A stretch of 64,000 nt of DNA. Origin: Cheilinus undulatus (Eukaryota; Chordata; Actinopteri; Labriformes; Labridae). Of the stretch, positions 25,701 through 39,600 are shown in pieces; within the stretch, counting starts at the first letter, position 1, and each line of letters starts with the position of its first letter. A program made the position numbers and the translations under genes. The stretch is from the NCBI RefSeq assembly GCF_018320785.1, contig NC_054884.1, positions 22,631,667-22,695,666 of the forward strand, written 5' to 3'. The notes beneath the pieces were generated by a model that worked only from the letters and a program-made list of their open reading frames with translations, ran no database searches and was not told where the DNA came from.

Positions 25701-27559
25701 AGGACAGTTTGTGACTGAGGACCCAGGGAGGAGCAGTGCTGAGTAATGATGATGTGCCGTCATGCTTGGTATTTTTTTTTCTGTCTAATGCAAATGATGA
25801 AGTTACAAATGAAAACACAACAGACTCAGTGTGAAAGGTTGGAATTTGTGACATTTTTTTTTTTGATTACCGATACAAAAACACATCCAAAAATAATGGG
25901 CCCAATGTGTGAAGACCTTTAGTGTGTGATAATCTTTTAAGTCTGCAATGGAATGAGAGGGAGGTAAAATACAGTGTTTTGAAGGCATTTCCTTATAATC
26001 CAATGTTTTGGCTAAAGGAGAGGCTCATTTATTTTATGCTAGTTGAGATAGGTTTGCAACAGCCTAGCTTTAAAAGCTAACTTGAAAATAAAGGAAATAG
26101 ACAACTTTTAAGATGGTTGTATTTATCTATTTGTAGGCAAGCCCGGATGCATAACTTAGGTTGTATCATTTTCTGCACCTAGTCAGCTGTTCAACATGAG
26201 ATAATGTCAAGAATAACAATTCAGACTAATGCTAGCTTGGATTAAGCTAGTGTAAATTTATATCTGTTACACCTTTAGTCTTTTTGTGGTCTTTGGTAGC
26301 CAACAACCACAGAAATAAGCATGTACGTACTTCATATTAAACCTAAAAATAACCTGTTTTATCTCTGAGCCATTCTATCATTTTTCCATTGACGTAATGT
26401 GATGAAATGTGTGAAAAGGGAAGTTGTATCTATTGAGAAGTGCAATGGGATCAAGGTCAGTTTGAAATAAAATCATTTTATGGCTGGTGAAAGGGTGAAG
26501 GCTTTATTCTTGTTTCGATGTGACAGAAATTATAAACATGACCACAGACTCACATTTTTAACCAAGCTTAAAACACTGATAAAAAATAAATTTTCTTGTT
26601 AAATTTTTTCCAATCTTCCCTTTTCTTTTTCTACCTTATCTTTAACTGTAGGCATGGAGATAATTTTATCTAACATCTTGTGACGTCTTGAATCAAAGGT
26701 CATGTTATCCTCGGTCCCACCTGTTTTTTTATTGGACACATTTCCTGATAACACTTGTCGCTGAAATCAAGGTCCAACACAAAGCTTTGAAACTTAGTCT
26801 TACTGAGCTTCATTGAAACAGCCTCCTTTGCTGCATTATTCGGATAATACTAGATGGTTCCTGCAAAAAACATGTTTGTATTGGTTGTCTTGAGGTCTGT
26901 GGCATGTTTTGTGAAGTGCAATAAATTCATAAAAAGCCTGGCATGGAATGTTATCTTTGACCCTCCTGTTCCTAACAGCCCCTATCACTTGAAGGTGTCT
27001 CGTGTTTCAGTGAATATTAAAATGTGCCTTTTGCCCTAAAAGTAGCTGACACTGACAATAACACATTTGATGAATATTAGCAAGCCTTACTAAAGTGGTT
27101 GTATATTCTCTACTTATTTTAGCACTGGTTGTCTTTATGAGTTTAGTCTGTTGAAATATTTACAGCTGTGGTAACAAAGTTCAACCAGGAAATGTACCTG
27201 ACATCACTTGGTGTTTTGTGTTTTATGACACCATGGTAATAAACTTTGTCGGTAAATGCTCTGTTCTGATTTGAACCCCCAGTTTTATTTAAAGAACATT
27301 TACAACTCTGTCAAGGAAAAGAGTCCTGATGGAAGTTGACGTTTGCTCAATAAGTTGTTGACCCATGTAGTTACACTGCAGACACAGGACATGACACATC
27401 TATTTATGTCCTCTTATTATTGCTGTTAGAGGCCATTTTTGCTTTGTTTCCCTTTAGATGTTCACATGTACATAACTAAACTTATTCATCTAGGTTTTCA
27501 TTGTCTTAACCTATAATGTTTTTCAACATGAATATGAAAGGAATCAAGTTTATTGTAAT
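22711..27559. other. fkbp10 3' flank and intergenic DNA
   Basis: No coding exon supported. An AATAAA at 25255-25260 followed by GTGTTTCATT is a possible distal poly(A) signal, which would make a long (about 2.5 kb) fkbp10 3' UTR; this is a guess. The rest is AT-rich unique-looking sequence. Confidence 0.4.
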
Positions 27560-28821
27560 ATAAAGAGACCTGTGTCTGGAAGGTAGAGTCACTTGTTAAT
27601 CAGTAATCCTGGCTACCATTACACCATGAAGACAAAAGAACACTCCAAGCAACTCAGAGAAAAAGTTACTGAAAAGTTAAAGTCGGGGAATGGATACAGA
27701 ATAATTTCCAAGGCACTGAACATCTCCCGGAGTTAAGTTAAATCCATCATCAAGAAATGGATGGAATATGGCACATGTGTAAATCTGCCTAGATCATACC
27801 GTCCTCACAGACTGAGTGACCATGCAAGAAGGAGACTAGTAAGGAGGGGCACCAAGACACCTATGACTACTCTGAAGGAGCTACAAGCTTTAGCGGCTGA
27901 GATGGGAGAGTCTGCATAAAATAACTGTTGCCTGGGTTCTTCACCAGTCAAAGGTTTATTGGAGAATGGCAAAGAGAAAGCTGTTGTTGAAGAAAACTCA
28001 TTAAATCTCAACTAGAGTTCACCAAAAAGCATGTGGGAAACTCCATGGTCAAGTGAAAGAAAGTTCTTTTGTCTGATTAGATCAAAATGGGTTTTATTAG
28101 CCATCAGACAAGACACTATGTTTGTCAGACACCAAACACTGCACATCACCATCTCCACTGTGAAGCACAGTGGTGGCGGCATCATGCTGAGGGGATGCTT
28201 CTTGCCAGCTGGCCCTGGAAGGCTGCCAAAGATGCATGGTAAAATAAATGACAGCAAAATAAGGAAAATCCTGGAGGACATCTCATTCAGTCTGCAAGAG
28301 AACTACAGTTTGGGAGAAGATTTATTTTCAAGCAGGACAATGACCTGAAGCATTCAGCGAAAGCTACACAAAAAATATTTAAAGCCAACAAGGTGCATGT
28401 TCTAGAGTGGCCAAGTCAAAGCCCAGACCTCAATCCAATAGAAGATTTGTGGCTGGATTTGAAAGGTGCTGTTCACATCTGATCCCTGTGCAATCTGTCA
28501 GAGCTCAGGTAGTTTTGTAAAAAAAGAATGGAGTAAAATTGCAGTGTTCAGATGTGCAAGCCTGATAAACACCTATCCACACAGACTCAGTGTTGAGATT
28601 GCAGCCAAAGGTGGATACTGACTTCAAGGGGGTGAATCTTTATGCAGTCACTTTTTTACAATTACATATTTTTATTTAATTAACATTACTTTGTAGAAAT
28701 CTGTTTTCACTTTGACATTTTTTTAATAAAAAAATTGTATACATTTTATAAATATCAATTCATAAAATTGATCAAATGGTTAAAACATCCAACGGGGTGA
28801 ATGCTTTTTATAGGCGCTGTA
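27560..28821 (+). mobile_element. Decayed Tc1-like transposon, plus orientation
   Basis: A whole transposase gene is recognisable but broken by stops and frameshifts. In order: a helix-turn-helix region near 27690-27760, HSGGGIMLRGCF near 28165, QDNDLKHSAK near 28335, and [16 protein letters not shown] near 28407-28454. The right end reads GGCGCTGTA at 28813-28821, after a long AT-rich terminal stretch. It cannot encode an active enzyme. Confidence 0.8.
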
Positions 28822-29154
28822 GAAAAAGGGTTTCCAATCTTTGCCATGTGAAGAACCCCTTACAGCAGTAGCCTTTGGCGATGACCCTATTTATCTTTTT
28901 TTTAAATTACATGTTAATTAAAAATGGGTATACATTTGTAAATCCTGTTTTTTCTTTTATGATGATCAGTGAAATCCTGTGTCTGCAAAACAGATTTTGG
29001 CAGCTTTTATTTTCCATGCAAAAATAAAAAATATAACTAATTCTGGGATGTGTAATGAGACCGTTTATAAGGAGCAGGTGGGTGGTAAGTGTTGCTCTAT
29101 ACTTGTTCAAGCGGGCAGTTACAACCACTTGTGCTTCTAACTTTTTCATTGTTA

Positions 29155-29185
29155 CCTCCGCCAAGGAGGTTATGTGATCTGCGGG

Positions 29186-29226
<41 letters not shown>

Positions 29227-29421
29227 CAACATAACTCAAAAAGTTATGGACGGATTTTGATGAAATTTTCAGGTAATGTCAGAAATGGCATAAGGAAGAA
29301 CAATTAGATTTCGGGAGTGATCCAGATCACCGTCTGGATCCAGGAATTTTTTTAAGGATTCTTTACTATTGAGAGATAGGGCTAATGGCGGAGGTCTGCG
29401 CTCTCTGAGTGCTTTTCTAGT
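29155..29421. repeat. Interspersed repeat with embedded (TTAG)n microsatellite
   Basis: Left end ACCTCCGCCAAGGAGGTT and right part AATGGCGGAGGTCTGCGCTC frame a body with AACATAACTCAAAAAGTTAT and GTGATCCAGATCACCGTC. A (TTAG)n run of about ten units occupies 29186-29226. It belongs to a widespread animal repeat type of uncertain class. Confidence 0.65.
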
Positions 29422-30662
29422 TTGGATCTGTGATGCACTGCTCACTTAAACAATCAATTTATACTCAAATATATGATATGTCTCAAAAATGTCTCACTTT
29501 GGTAAACTTCAATGTTTTCAAAATGTGCTATATAAATAAAGTAGATTTTATTGAATGCAGTTATAAGCAGAGCATGTTTCTGGGTAGCAAAAAAAGCTTT
29601 TTAGTCTGTGTACTTTGATTAGATGATATCCCAGCAATTACAGATTATGTCAGCTGGTGGTAAAAGTTATCTCTCCTTGAGCAATAACAAACTGTATTTT
29701 AATTTTTTAGTCAGGAATGCTTCAAGACATGTAAAGATAGGATTCCAATTTTCTGACATTCACAGATGAGTTCACAACTGCTCAATTTGCCCTACATTTC
29801 CTTCCACACATTTGAAATATTTTGTTTAAAGCTCCTGTGGGAGAGTTTTATTGGTGTCCATTTGAGTGCCCCTTGTGGACAAAGCACCACCCTACATCTT
29901 TGCTGATATTGTCCTGGACTTATGTAAATCCTGTTCTTTCTTTTTTTTTAAATCCCAACAGTCATAAGTTTCTCCTGTTGTGAATGTTTGCAGTGGAAAT
30001 TGTATAAACACAATTTCACTGGCAAGCTTTAATTAGACATTCCTTACACTGACCCCATAGCTGTGGTCACAAATATTAAAACTCAAATAAAGAAATAGCT
30101 AGTCCTGACGCCAAGCATCTTGTTTGCATTTACAGGATATAAAGAGGTATCAAAATTAATTTCAGTCAGTTTTATAACCAGTTAAAACCTCCCAACAGGG
30201 GCTTTAATGTTAGTGTACTCATTCATCACCATTATCTTGCGTTTCATGACATTTTCACAGAAACTGTAATGATTTATTAAACAGCAACTGATATGATTTC
30301 ACTGAAAATCCAAAAAAAAAAAGTTTTTAACAAGAGACTTAATCATCTTTTCTATTTTTGATGTTCTCTTGGTCAAAATTGTCTGACGTTATTTTTATGA
30401 TAGTGGTATTAAAAATACCTATGACAAAGTGATGAAAACACATCCATGTCATGGAAGACTTTTACAACTGTTCTTCTTTTCTGGGTCAGGACATGTACTT
30501 TAGCCCTCGTTCCGCCCTCCTAGGAGTGGCTAATGATTAAAACAGCCTGTGGAGCACACCTGAGCTCTTACAGTGAAGGTTCTAGCGGACTGACAGGTCG
30601 TCAGCTCAGCTCTCATTGACTTTTTTTCCTGTGTGGCATTTAATCCATCGTTTTTTGTTCCC
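29422..30662. other. Upstream flank of the mucin gene
   Basis: No exons or clear mobile elements. It includes the 5' UTR and promoter of the mucin gene: the start codon at 30663 lies in a CCCATGG context. No convincing TATA box was identified. Confidence 0.4.
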
Positions 30663-33600
30663 ATGGCTCAAGTCTTCAAACTCCTGGTGGTGCTTTGGCT
30701 TTTCACAGCCTGTCTTGGTAAGTCACTTAAGGTTTCATTTAAACTCTGTTGACTAAATTAATTTACATGGCTTTATTAGATGCAAATCTCTTTTTTTGAA
30801 TTTATTTTTTCATCATGTTTTTAAAATCCAGATATCAGTGAACTCTTCAATCTGTTCCCTAACAACCATTTATTGCCTCATAGTTTCATTTAGTGCACAC
30901 ACAATCACATGTCAATATTTAACTATGGTGTTTCTGCAGACAATCTATATCACCTAAGGGACAATTTACCAACTCACCTTTCTTTAAAAGGATATTGCAG
31001 TCAGGGTAACTTTCTTTCTCTTAACACTTCTTGTTTGGTTAATGCTTGACAAGTCCTACATGAGCTAAGTGCACTTTAATGGGAACCTGTTTTTAGTTTC
31101 CAGGCTTATATAAATGGGCTGATATCACATAAAAGCTGGCCTTTTTACTAAAGAGCATAGAAATACAAGTACTATCACATTTTACATTGTTTTTATTTAT
31201 TAAGTAATTTATAGACTCAATATCAGTGTGACATATTGCTCTAGCAATAGTTTAACCTAGGTGGGGATGTAACCTTCAACCCTTTTGACATGCATTATTC
31301 TGAAAATGGATTGAGACCATCAAATAGTGAACATCAGTTTCTTCTAAATCCTGGTTTTTACCCAAGTACAGATGAGTCTTGGATATTGTTTTTCGATAAG
31401 TGTGGCCATTGTTTAAATTCGTAGTCTCAGTTTCAACACTGGATGGTCTCACCATCTCTCCTAAGTGGATAGAAGGCTGCAAATCATTTACTTATTATGA
31501 TAGGACCTTTGATATCAACGAAACCCTGCCATACCCCATGTCAGGCTATAGGTAGCTGAAGGAAAACAAATAACAGGGAGTAAGCATAATTAATGCCTTT
31601 CTGGAGTATATGGTGCAGAACCAAAAAGATACCCTGATTCCATTTTAATTTACATATTAAACAGTACAAAGCTTAATAACAATCTCTAATTATTTGTTCA
31701 CTTTAACACATTTTATATTTTTTATTATCACATCATATATTAAACAACATTGAACCTTCACAGGAATAACCGTTATCCCATTTGATTTTCTTGTCATCAC
31801 ATTCACAATATACTGTGTAACATCTCTTCCAAAACTTAACAGAAACATTCAAAGCCTGGTGTAGGACTTAGGGAAACTATCAACTTGAAACAATACACTT
31901 TATTGATAACCACTTCCAACACTCTTGTCCATAGTGGTGTGCATGCCCGTGGTTTGGAGGACAATAAACCCACCTGTATTTAAAAGAAACAAACGAGGCA
32001 ACAAAGTTTATGTGTCCTCTAGCCATCTGTTTGGTTATCACACTCACATGGTAACAAGCAGATTACAATAAAATCTGGATTATATAACTACCTCGGTCTC
32101 ACATACTAACATGACAGAGCGCCAGCAAAATAATCTTCCATGATTACTTATTTATGGATTCAGTAGAAGACCTTTGTCCTTATTGTAAAAAAGGAACTTG
32201 ACAGCATACAAATAGCCAAACATTGTTAAGGACTGACCTTTCAGATTCCAAGAGTCACCTCTTAATATTCTGTCCATAATATAATTGGGATAAAGACAGA
32301 AAATTATTATTTATTTTTTAATAAATTGATCGTTAACTTTTGCTTCTGTGATACATGCTGTCTCTGGTTATGCTACCAAATCTGTTCTGTTGAATTACCA
32401 GTGTTTCAAACTGAGAAGTTGCTAAAACCTGTTGGCATGCCTCTATTAAAATTCTACAATGTGCTGCTTCAACCACAGGAGACTTACTTGCTACAGAAGG
32501 TGGGGGTGACACACCAACAGAAAAACCAACCACAGCTGCTCCCGTTGACCCACCAACGGAAAAACCAACCACAGCCGCTCCCGTTGACCCACCAACGGAA
32601 AAACCTACCACAGCCGCTCCCGTTGACCCACCAACGGAAAAACCAACCACAGCCGCTCCCGTTGACCCACCAACGGAAAAACCAACCACAGCCGCTCCCG
32701 TTGACCCACCAACGGAAAAACCAACCACAGCCGCTCCCGTTGACCCACCAACGGAAAAACCAACCACAGCCGCTCCCGTTGACCCACCAACGGAAAAACC
32801 AACCACAGCCGCTCCCGTTGACCCACCAACGGAAAAACCAACCACAGCCGCTCCCGTTGACCCACCAACTGAAAAACCAACTACAGCCGCTCCCGTTGAC
32901 CCACCAACGGAAAAACCAACCACAGCCGCTCCCGTTGACCCACCAACGGAAAAACCAACCACAGCTGCTCCCGTTGACCCACCAACAGAAAAACCAACCA
33001 CAGGTGCTTCCGTTGACCCACCAACGGAAAAACCAACCACAGCTGCTCCCGTTGACCCACCAACAGAAAAACCAACAACAAAACCTGAACCAAGTAATTT
33101 CTCTATAGTCCAAAAACAAAATTGTTCTGTTTTCAATATCCTATTGATTCATGATGTAACGCAGTGCTATTAACAGTTGTATTGTTGTCTGTCTGTTTTT
33201 TCCACCTCTGTTTTTAAGACCCTTGCGAGTCAAACCCATGTGGCATTGGCAGCACCTGTGTACCTCGGTTCGATGAAAACTTTGATTGCCTGTGTTCACC
33301 TGGTTATGTCTACAATGGAGACAGAAAGACTTGTGAGGGTGGTAAGTATTTTTTATCTGCATATCACCAGCATGAAAACCAATCTATAGACATATGTATC
33401 ATTTATATGGAAAAGAGACTACCAAACAAGGGTAACTAAGGATATTTTTTACTTATATTACATCTCACATCTTCCTCAATAAAAGCATTTGATACTACAA
33501 AACATTTGCATTATAGCATGTATTTCAGACATTTAAGAGACTGGCCTTCCAAAGTTGCGAGGATTTTGAACTATGATTTAACCAGATCCTAATTCTGTAA

Positions 33601-36600
33601 GCTTGTTAGTGGCAGCTTTGTGTGTTAGCATCAGGTTAAATCATAGTTCAAAATCCTCGCAACTTTGGAAGGCCAGTCCCTTAAATGTCTGAAATACATG
33701 CTATAATGCAAATGTTTTGTAGTATCAAATGCTTTTATTGAGGAAGATGTGAGTCTCAATTTTTCTGGTGAAGAAGAAGCCTTTGTTGAGCAACAGTTAG
33801 CTTAGCTCAGCATTAAGAGGTCAACTCAGGTGTGCTAGTCTACATAAGTCGGAAAAAGCATGGGTGTTTGGGAAAGGCAGAATGAGTACTAAATGTGCTC
33901 ATACTGTAATACCTTGATTAAAAACCCTTAACTACCCCTTTTAAGATGGAAAAAAATCCAGCTAACCTTCCTCTACTTAGAAGTAGCCTAGCACTTATGC
34001 TAGGCTAACTGGCTGCTAGCTACGGAAGAGGAATAGGGCCATTTTCAAAGGAGAATATAATTTTGGGCAAGTCGAGATTAAGGTAAAAATGACAAGAATA
34101 AAGTAAAAATTTCGAGAAAAAATTGAAACTTGTTATTACTTACAGCGGATCATAGACGCTGTGTGTTTAGCCTATGTGGCAAAGAGAGAGAATCTCTATG
34201 TTGTTAAATCCAATAATGAGGTATAATTTCACATTTTGATATGTGGCATAAGGCATTTTTTAGAGACAGTCATGATTCTCTGTTATTGTCTTAAATACTT
34301 ATACATCAACAGGAGGGACATAACATCACTCGTGTCTGTCTTCCTCTTCTTGTCCGTCTGATCACCTGTAGAGACGCACAGGTGACAGATTCAACCTCAT
34401 TACGTAATGGGAGAGCAAAGGGAGATTGGTCGCTCATTTATTGATCATAGACAAGTTGCTGCTAATGACAAAATGTTAAAAAAGGCAAAAAAGGAACACT
34501 GTCACGTGTTGTCATTTGGAAACTCTAGTCAACAGTATTGTGTATGATACATAAAGAAAATGTTACCGGCAAAAAGCCATGTACACGATGTACATTACAT
34601 TTTTGTATGGAATTAAGAAATAAAAATCCCCATATGTTTTCATTGCTGCTTTCATGCAGCGCCTCCATGCTGCCCTTCAGATATGTCAGTAGATTTGTTT
34701 ATATTGATGTTGTCTATCGCACCACAACAATAAATAAATGACTGATGAATCTGCCTTCACTCTCCCATTACCGAGGTTGAGTCTATCACCTGTGCATCTC
34801 TACAGGTGATCAGACAGAGAGGAAAAAAAGAGCTGTTCTGTCTCGTGCCTGTCTTTACAAAATGCTTTATGCCTCATATCAATGAATCTGTGAAATACCT
34901 CATTATTGAATTTAACAACATAGAGATTCTCTCTCTTTGTCACATAAACACAGTGTCTATGATCTGCTGTTAGTAATAGCAAGTTTTGACTTATTTCTCG
35001 TCATTTCAACTTTAATCTCGAAGTTGCGTGTCCAAAATTATTTTCTCCTTCGAAAATGGCCCTAATCCTCTTCTGTAGGTAGCTCTATGTTGGGAAAGTG
35101 AGTTCATTATCAAATTAATGAAATAAATCTCAAAATGCAACATGTTTTATAGTATCAAACTGTATAATTCATACTGTACAATTAAAAAAAAAAAATCTCA
35201 ATTTTTCTGGTGAATACGAAGCCTTTGGTAAATGACAGCTTGTTTAGCTCAGCTTTAACAAGTGAGTGCAGGTGTGCTAATTCAATAATTGAAAAAGGTT
35301 AGCATGTTTGGAAAAGGCAGACTGAATACTAAACATGCTCATACTGTAACCTTTCATAGAAATAAACTTGTTCCTTTTTAGACTCGCTAAAACAGCTAAC
35401 CTTTCCCTTCTTGGAAGTATAGTACTTATGCTAGGCTACCTGGCTGCTAGCTCTGTCTGTGTGGGACAAACAAATGAGTAGGTTCTGTCTCTCATCTGCC
35501 TCTCAACAACAAAAAAGTAATCAAGAGTATTTCTCAGTTACTGTTAAAAAATGTTAACCTATAAATCTTAAGGTTATTTTTTTAGCGGTCAAAAGGTTAC
35601 TTACATTTTTTTATGTAAAATAGTTTCTTAAGTTATAATCACCAAAATTACAAAGATGCTAATTTTGTATGCCAACTAACATCACTTTTATTATGTGTTA
35701 GCAATAAGCTAACAGCTAGTTCAAAATCATAGCAACTACAGAAGACTTGTGTGACATTATTTAGTTCATGGAATGCATCCTCTGATTTAACATTTTTAGC
35801 AGATGGATTTTACTGACAATAAGAAGCCCATAGTCTATCAGCTCAACACTACGTAGACAGACCAGGTGCCCTTCATAAATCTGAAAAAGGTTAGCATGTT
35901 TAAAAAAGACAGACTAAGTACTACACAGCTCATACTGTTCAAACTTGCTTCAATTAATCTTAACTATACCTCTGAGACTGTAAAGAAGAAAAAAACAGCT
36001 ACCTTGCCTCTGCTTTGAGGTAAGAAAGTGCCGATCACCAGGATAGGCTAACTGGCTACTTACTCTAGCTGTGTCTGTTGGACAAACAACAGACAGCTCT
36101 TCTCATCTGCCTTTCAACAACAACAATTGAGAGTACTTCTGACTTACCGTTCCATGCCACTAAAATGCTCTAAAGTACACATCTTTTCTGTTTTAGCTAA
36201 GGTTTTCCCTGGAGAACTGACCCTGACACAAAACTACGAAAATGAAATGGAAGATCCACGATCAGAAATATTTTTAACTCTCTCACAAACCATTATTTCT
36301 GAGGTAAAGAATCATTTCACTCTTTTTTATCCACTGTATGTGTTTTAAATGCAACCACTTTTAAATGCAACAGTGACTCATCTTACTCATCTGTGCTACA
36401 CACATAGTCAACCTGATTCCTGTGGTAAAAAATGTGCAAAGTTGCTGTATGCTCTATGACAGCAATAAAATTACAGTTGGACGAAATAAATGTGTATTTT
36501 TTCTTCCTTAATCACCAGCTGGAAAAGGTTTTTCAAGAAACTGATGGCTACACTACTTCTACGGTGCAGAAACTGCTGTAAGTGTCAACTTCTTCTTATC

Positions 36601-39600
36601 ATCTAACTGCCTCTGATTCCTGAAACATACTTTCTGCAGTGTACATGCATCAAACGACACCAATTACAGAACAAAATGAAAATTAGGTGTATTCCTTTTC
36701 TATATAGGCCCACAAGTAATGCCATAGATGGGTCCAGAAACGAGAGGGGGGTCCTGGCTCAAGTGGAGAACATATTCGAGGCAGGATCAAAATTGGAAAC
36801 AACTGAAGTTACAGAAGCATTTAAAAATGGGATTGAAGACTTAGCTGACGACTCCGTGCTGAAAGAAGCAAAACTTGAAGGTAATTTTGTACTTTTATAC
36901 AAATTTTGCTATATACTGTTGTTGCAGCATATTCTAAAATAAACTGACAATTTACATTATGTACTGGACAAAGAAAACAGGAAAGAAAAATTTTACATAT
37001 AGCTTGTTACTAGAGAGTTATCGTGCAATTTGATAGTATAGTTTGCGATTATTTGACTAAAAAATATTTTGAATTTAGAGGAAAAGCAAAAATGTGAGGT
37101 TTTCTTGTTCACTTGTTTTTCAGAGTTTTAACAAACTATAACAGAGTGAGGTTCATTGTTTGTCCATGCTGCAATTCCTGGCTTTTCCTTACATAAATCA
37201 CAGTAATCACAAAGGCTGGTTATCTAATTTCAAGTGCTTTTTTCTGTTCATACCCAAAGTTGAAGAAGTTTTTATGGCTTTTGATCCATGATGACCTAAG
37301 ATCGGGAACTTGTAATGATAATTATAAATGGAAGCATGGCTTAATATGACAAAAATGCTTAGCTTTTAATCTTTAAATAGCTCAAAATGAAAAAGTCCTC
37401 TTGCCAGACTATGACAAAATATCTAAAATGATGCTGTAGCATACAATATGTAGTATTTGAATTTTTTATTGTGAAGAAAATGGTTTGATGTTTCACAGCT
37501 AATGATTTTACTTTTATTATATTTTCAACCTCAGATTATTTCATGCTGTAAATATTTTTTGTTATGTGCTCTTTGTGTGCTTTATTTCATATTCTAATCT
37601 TCTTATTTTTTCTGTGTTTATAGCGAAAAATCTGTGTGATACAAATTCCTGTGATGGGGACACCACTACATGTGAAGCCAGTGCTGGATCTTTTACCTGT
37701 GAGTGTAAAAAAGGGTACATCAAGACGGCCTACAGCGACAGAGTGTGCATCGGTAAGGGAAAGTGTGGGTCAAAGGGAGCGAAAGAGAGCCAGTGAGAGA
37801 GACTTTGACAGCCATTCTTGGAATTAACAATCTCAACTCTCTTTACTTTTACAGCTTGTCCCAGTGGGAAAAAACCTGAGAAAGACAGTTGTGTCAAGTA
37901 AGTTATATGTGACAATTTATTAAGCAACATTTTCAAATTTTTGGGGCCAGTCGTAGTATCATGTTTGTATCATTATTATTAAATGAACCATTTTCTTATC
38001 TTTCAGTTGTCCCTATGGTTATTCTGGCTTTAACTGCAATGAATGTGAGTATACAATTTGTCTGAAAAAAATGAACAAAAAAATACATTTAAGTAAATCA
38101 ATCTGCATGTCTCCTGTGAGGAATTTTCAGTTTGTATTGATTTTGGTGCCCCCTATGGACAACTTAGTATGACTTATCTCTATGCCAATCTTTTCCAGTA
38201 CAGGTGCAAGTAATTTTTAGTCCAAAAAGTCATCCTGTTTTTTTCTGACAGCTAGATGTGTCATCATGCTTATTTGATGTAGATTGTAAAAAGTATATGA
38301 GTAATAGTGTATAAAAAATGTGTAAAAAAGGCTGAAACTTTAAATTTTGTTTTTCTTTTTAATATGGTATATTTTAAAATACAGCATGGTTTAAAGCTTC
38401 TGTGCAAGGTTTTTCACTGGTTCTGAAACAAACTAAAATCAATGGTAATGTCTCTTTATAACCTTCAACAGCAAAGCAGACCATCAGAAACATGATAATT
38501 TTATTTCTGCATTCCTAATTTTAATGCCTGAAACCACTGCTGCAGTGTAGGTGTCACACAAAGCAATAGAGAACGGCAATATTGACTAAATGTCTGTTAC
38601 AAGATGGTGTGATAACATTCTTTGTACAAATAAAAAAAACATATGTACACAACAAAATCGGTGCAGGGGCGTGAGATAGCTCTTTGTCTACTAGGGGCAC
38701 TAAAATTAACACAAATATAGAATTCCAACATGAGCTTTAAGTCATTTCATCAGCAAAGCCTGATCATTGATATCCTTGTCACTGTGTTATTTTTCAGCAT
38801 GGAAATTTGTGCTAACAATTGTTGGGTCTGTGCTTGGGGGACTGCTGCTCATCTCAGTCATTGGTATGATTGTACTGGCAAGCAGGTGAGTTTCTCATCA
38901 ACCCATTCACCATATTGCACTTTTTCTCTTCTACTTCTTTGCTATATTCTCACTTGTTCATGTTGCTCAATAACCCTTCATACCCTGGCACTTACTGCAA
39001 ACTATTACTGGATAATGGGGCAGGTAACAGGGGCAGCAAACTGTGGAGCATCATTTGATGCTGTGATCCTTGCACAGACTATAGATGTCCTTGTGGGGGC
39101 TCTTATCTTGCTAAGTGAGGAGGCTGAAGCTTGTGAATGCATGTCTCCTGTGCCAAAACAAAGATCCAGGCATTTAGGGATGCCTTGGATGCTCCCACAG
39201 AATCTGTGTCTGTGAATGGTGACAGTGTGGAAGCTGTAGAGCAGCTCATCTAGCTTAGCAGCATAATGCATTGATCCGCTGGCTGCGAGGCTGAGCTCAA
39301 CCGCAGACTTGGACTTGCACACAGGGTGATGGGTTCACTGAGCAAGACAGTGTGTTGTTCCTGGTATCTGAGCATGTGGACGAAAGTCAGAGTCTTTCGG
39401 TCCTTTGCCCTTCTGGTCTTGCTATACTCTTGTGAGGCCTGAACATTGACTGATGGCCGGAGGCACCGATTGGACACCTTTGTGGCAAATCCTCTTCAGC
39501 ACATCTTTTGGGTATCCTTGGCAAGACCATGTGTCTAATGCTGACATGCTCAGGAGAGCAGGGATGAGAAGGGTCAACTTCCTGATACAGGAATGGCTGC

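Noticed and set aside
32508..33083. Regular 39-bp repeats as a CRISPR array
   Set aside because: Units are directly adjacent with no spacers, encode a mucin stalk and lie in a spliced eukaryotic gene.
32326..33136. Long open frames on both strands (up to 267 codons) over the 39-bp repeat, e.g. KNQPQPLPLTHQR or GFSVGGSTGAAVV units
   Set aside because: The repeat length is a multiple of three, so every frame free of a stop in one unit is open throughout. Only the PTEKPTTAAPVDP frame splices in phase to the signal peptide and EGF exons.
38730..39215. 161-codon plus-strand frame
   Set aside because: It crosses the TM exon in another frame and runs into the LINE fragment; no splice or domain support.
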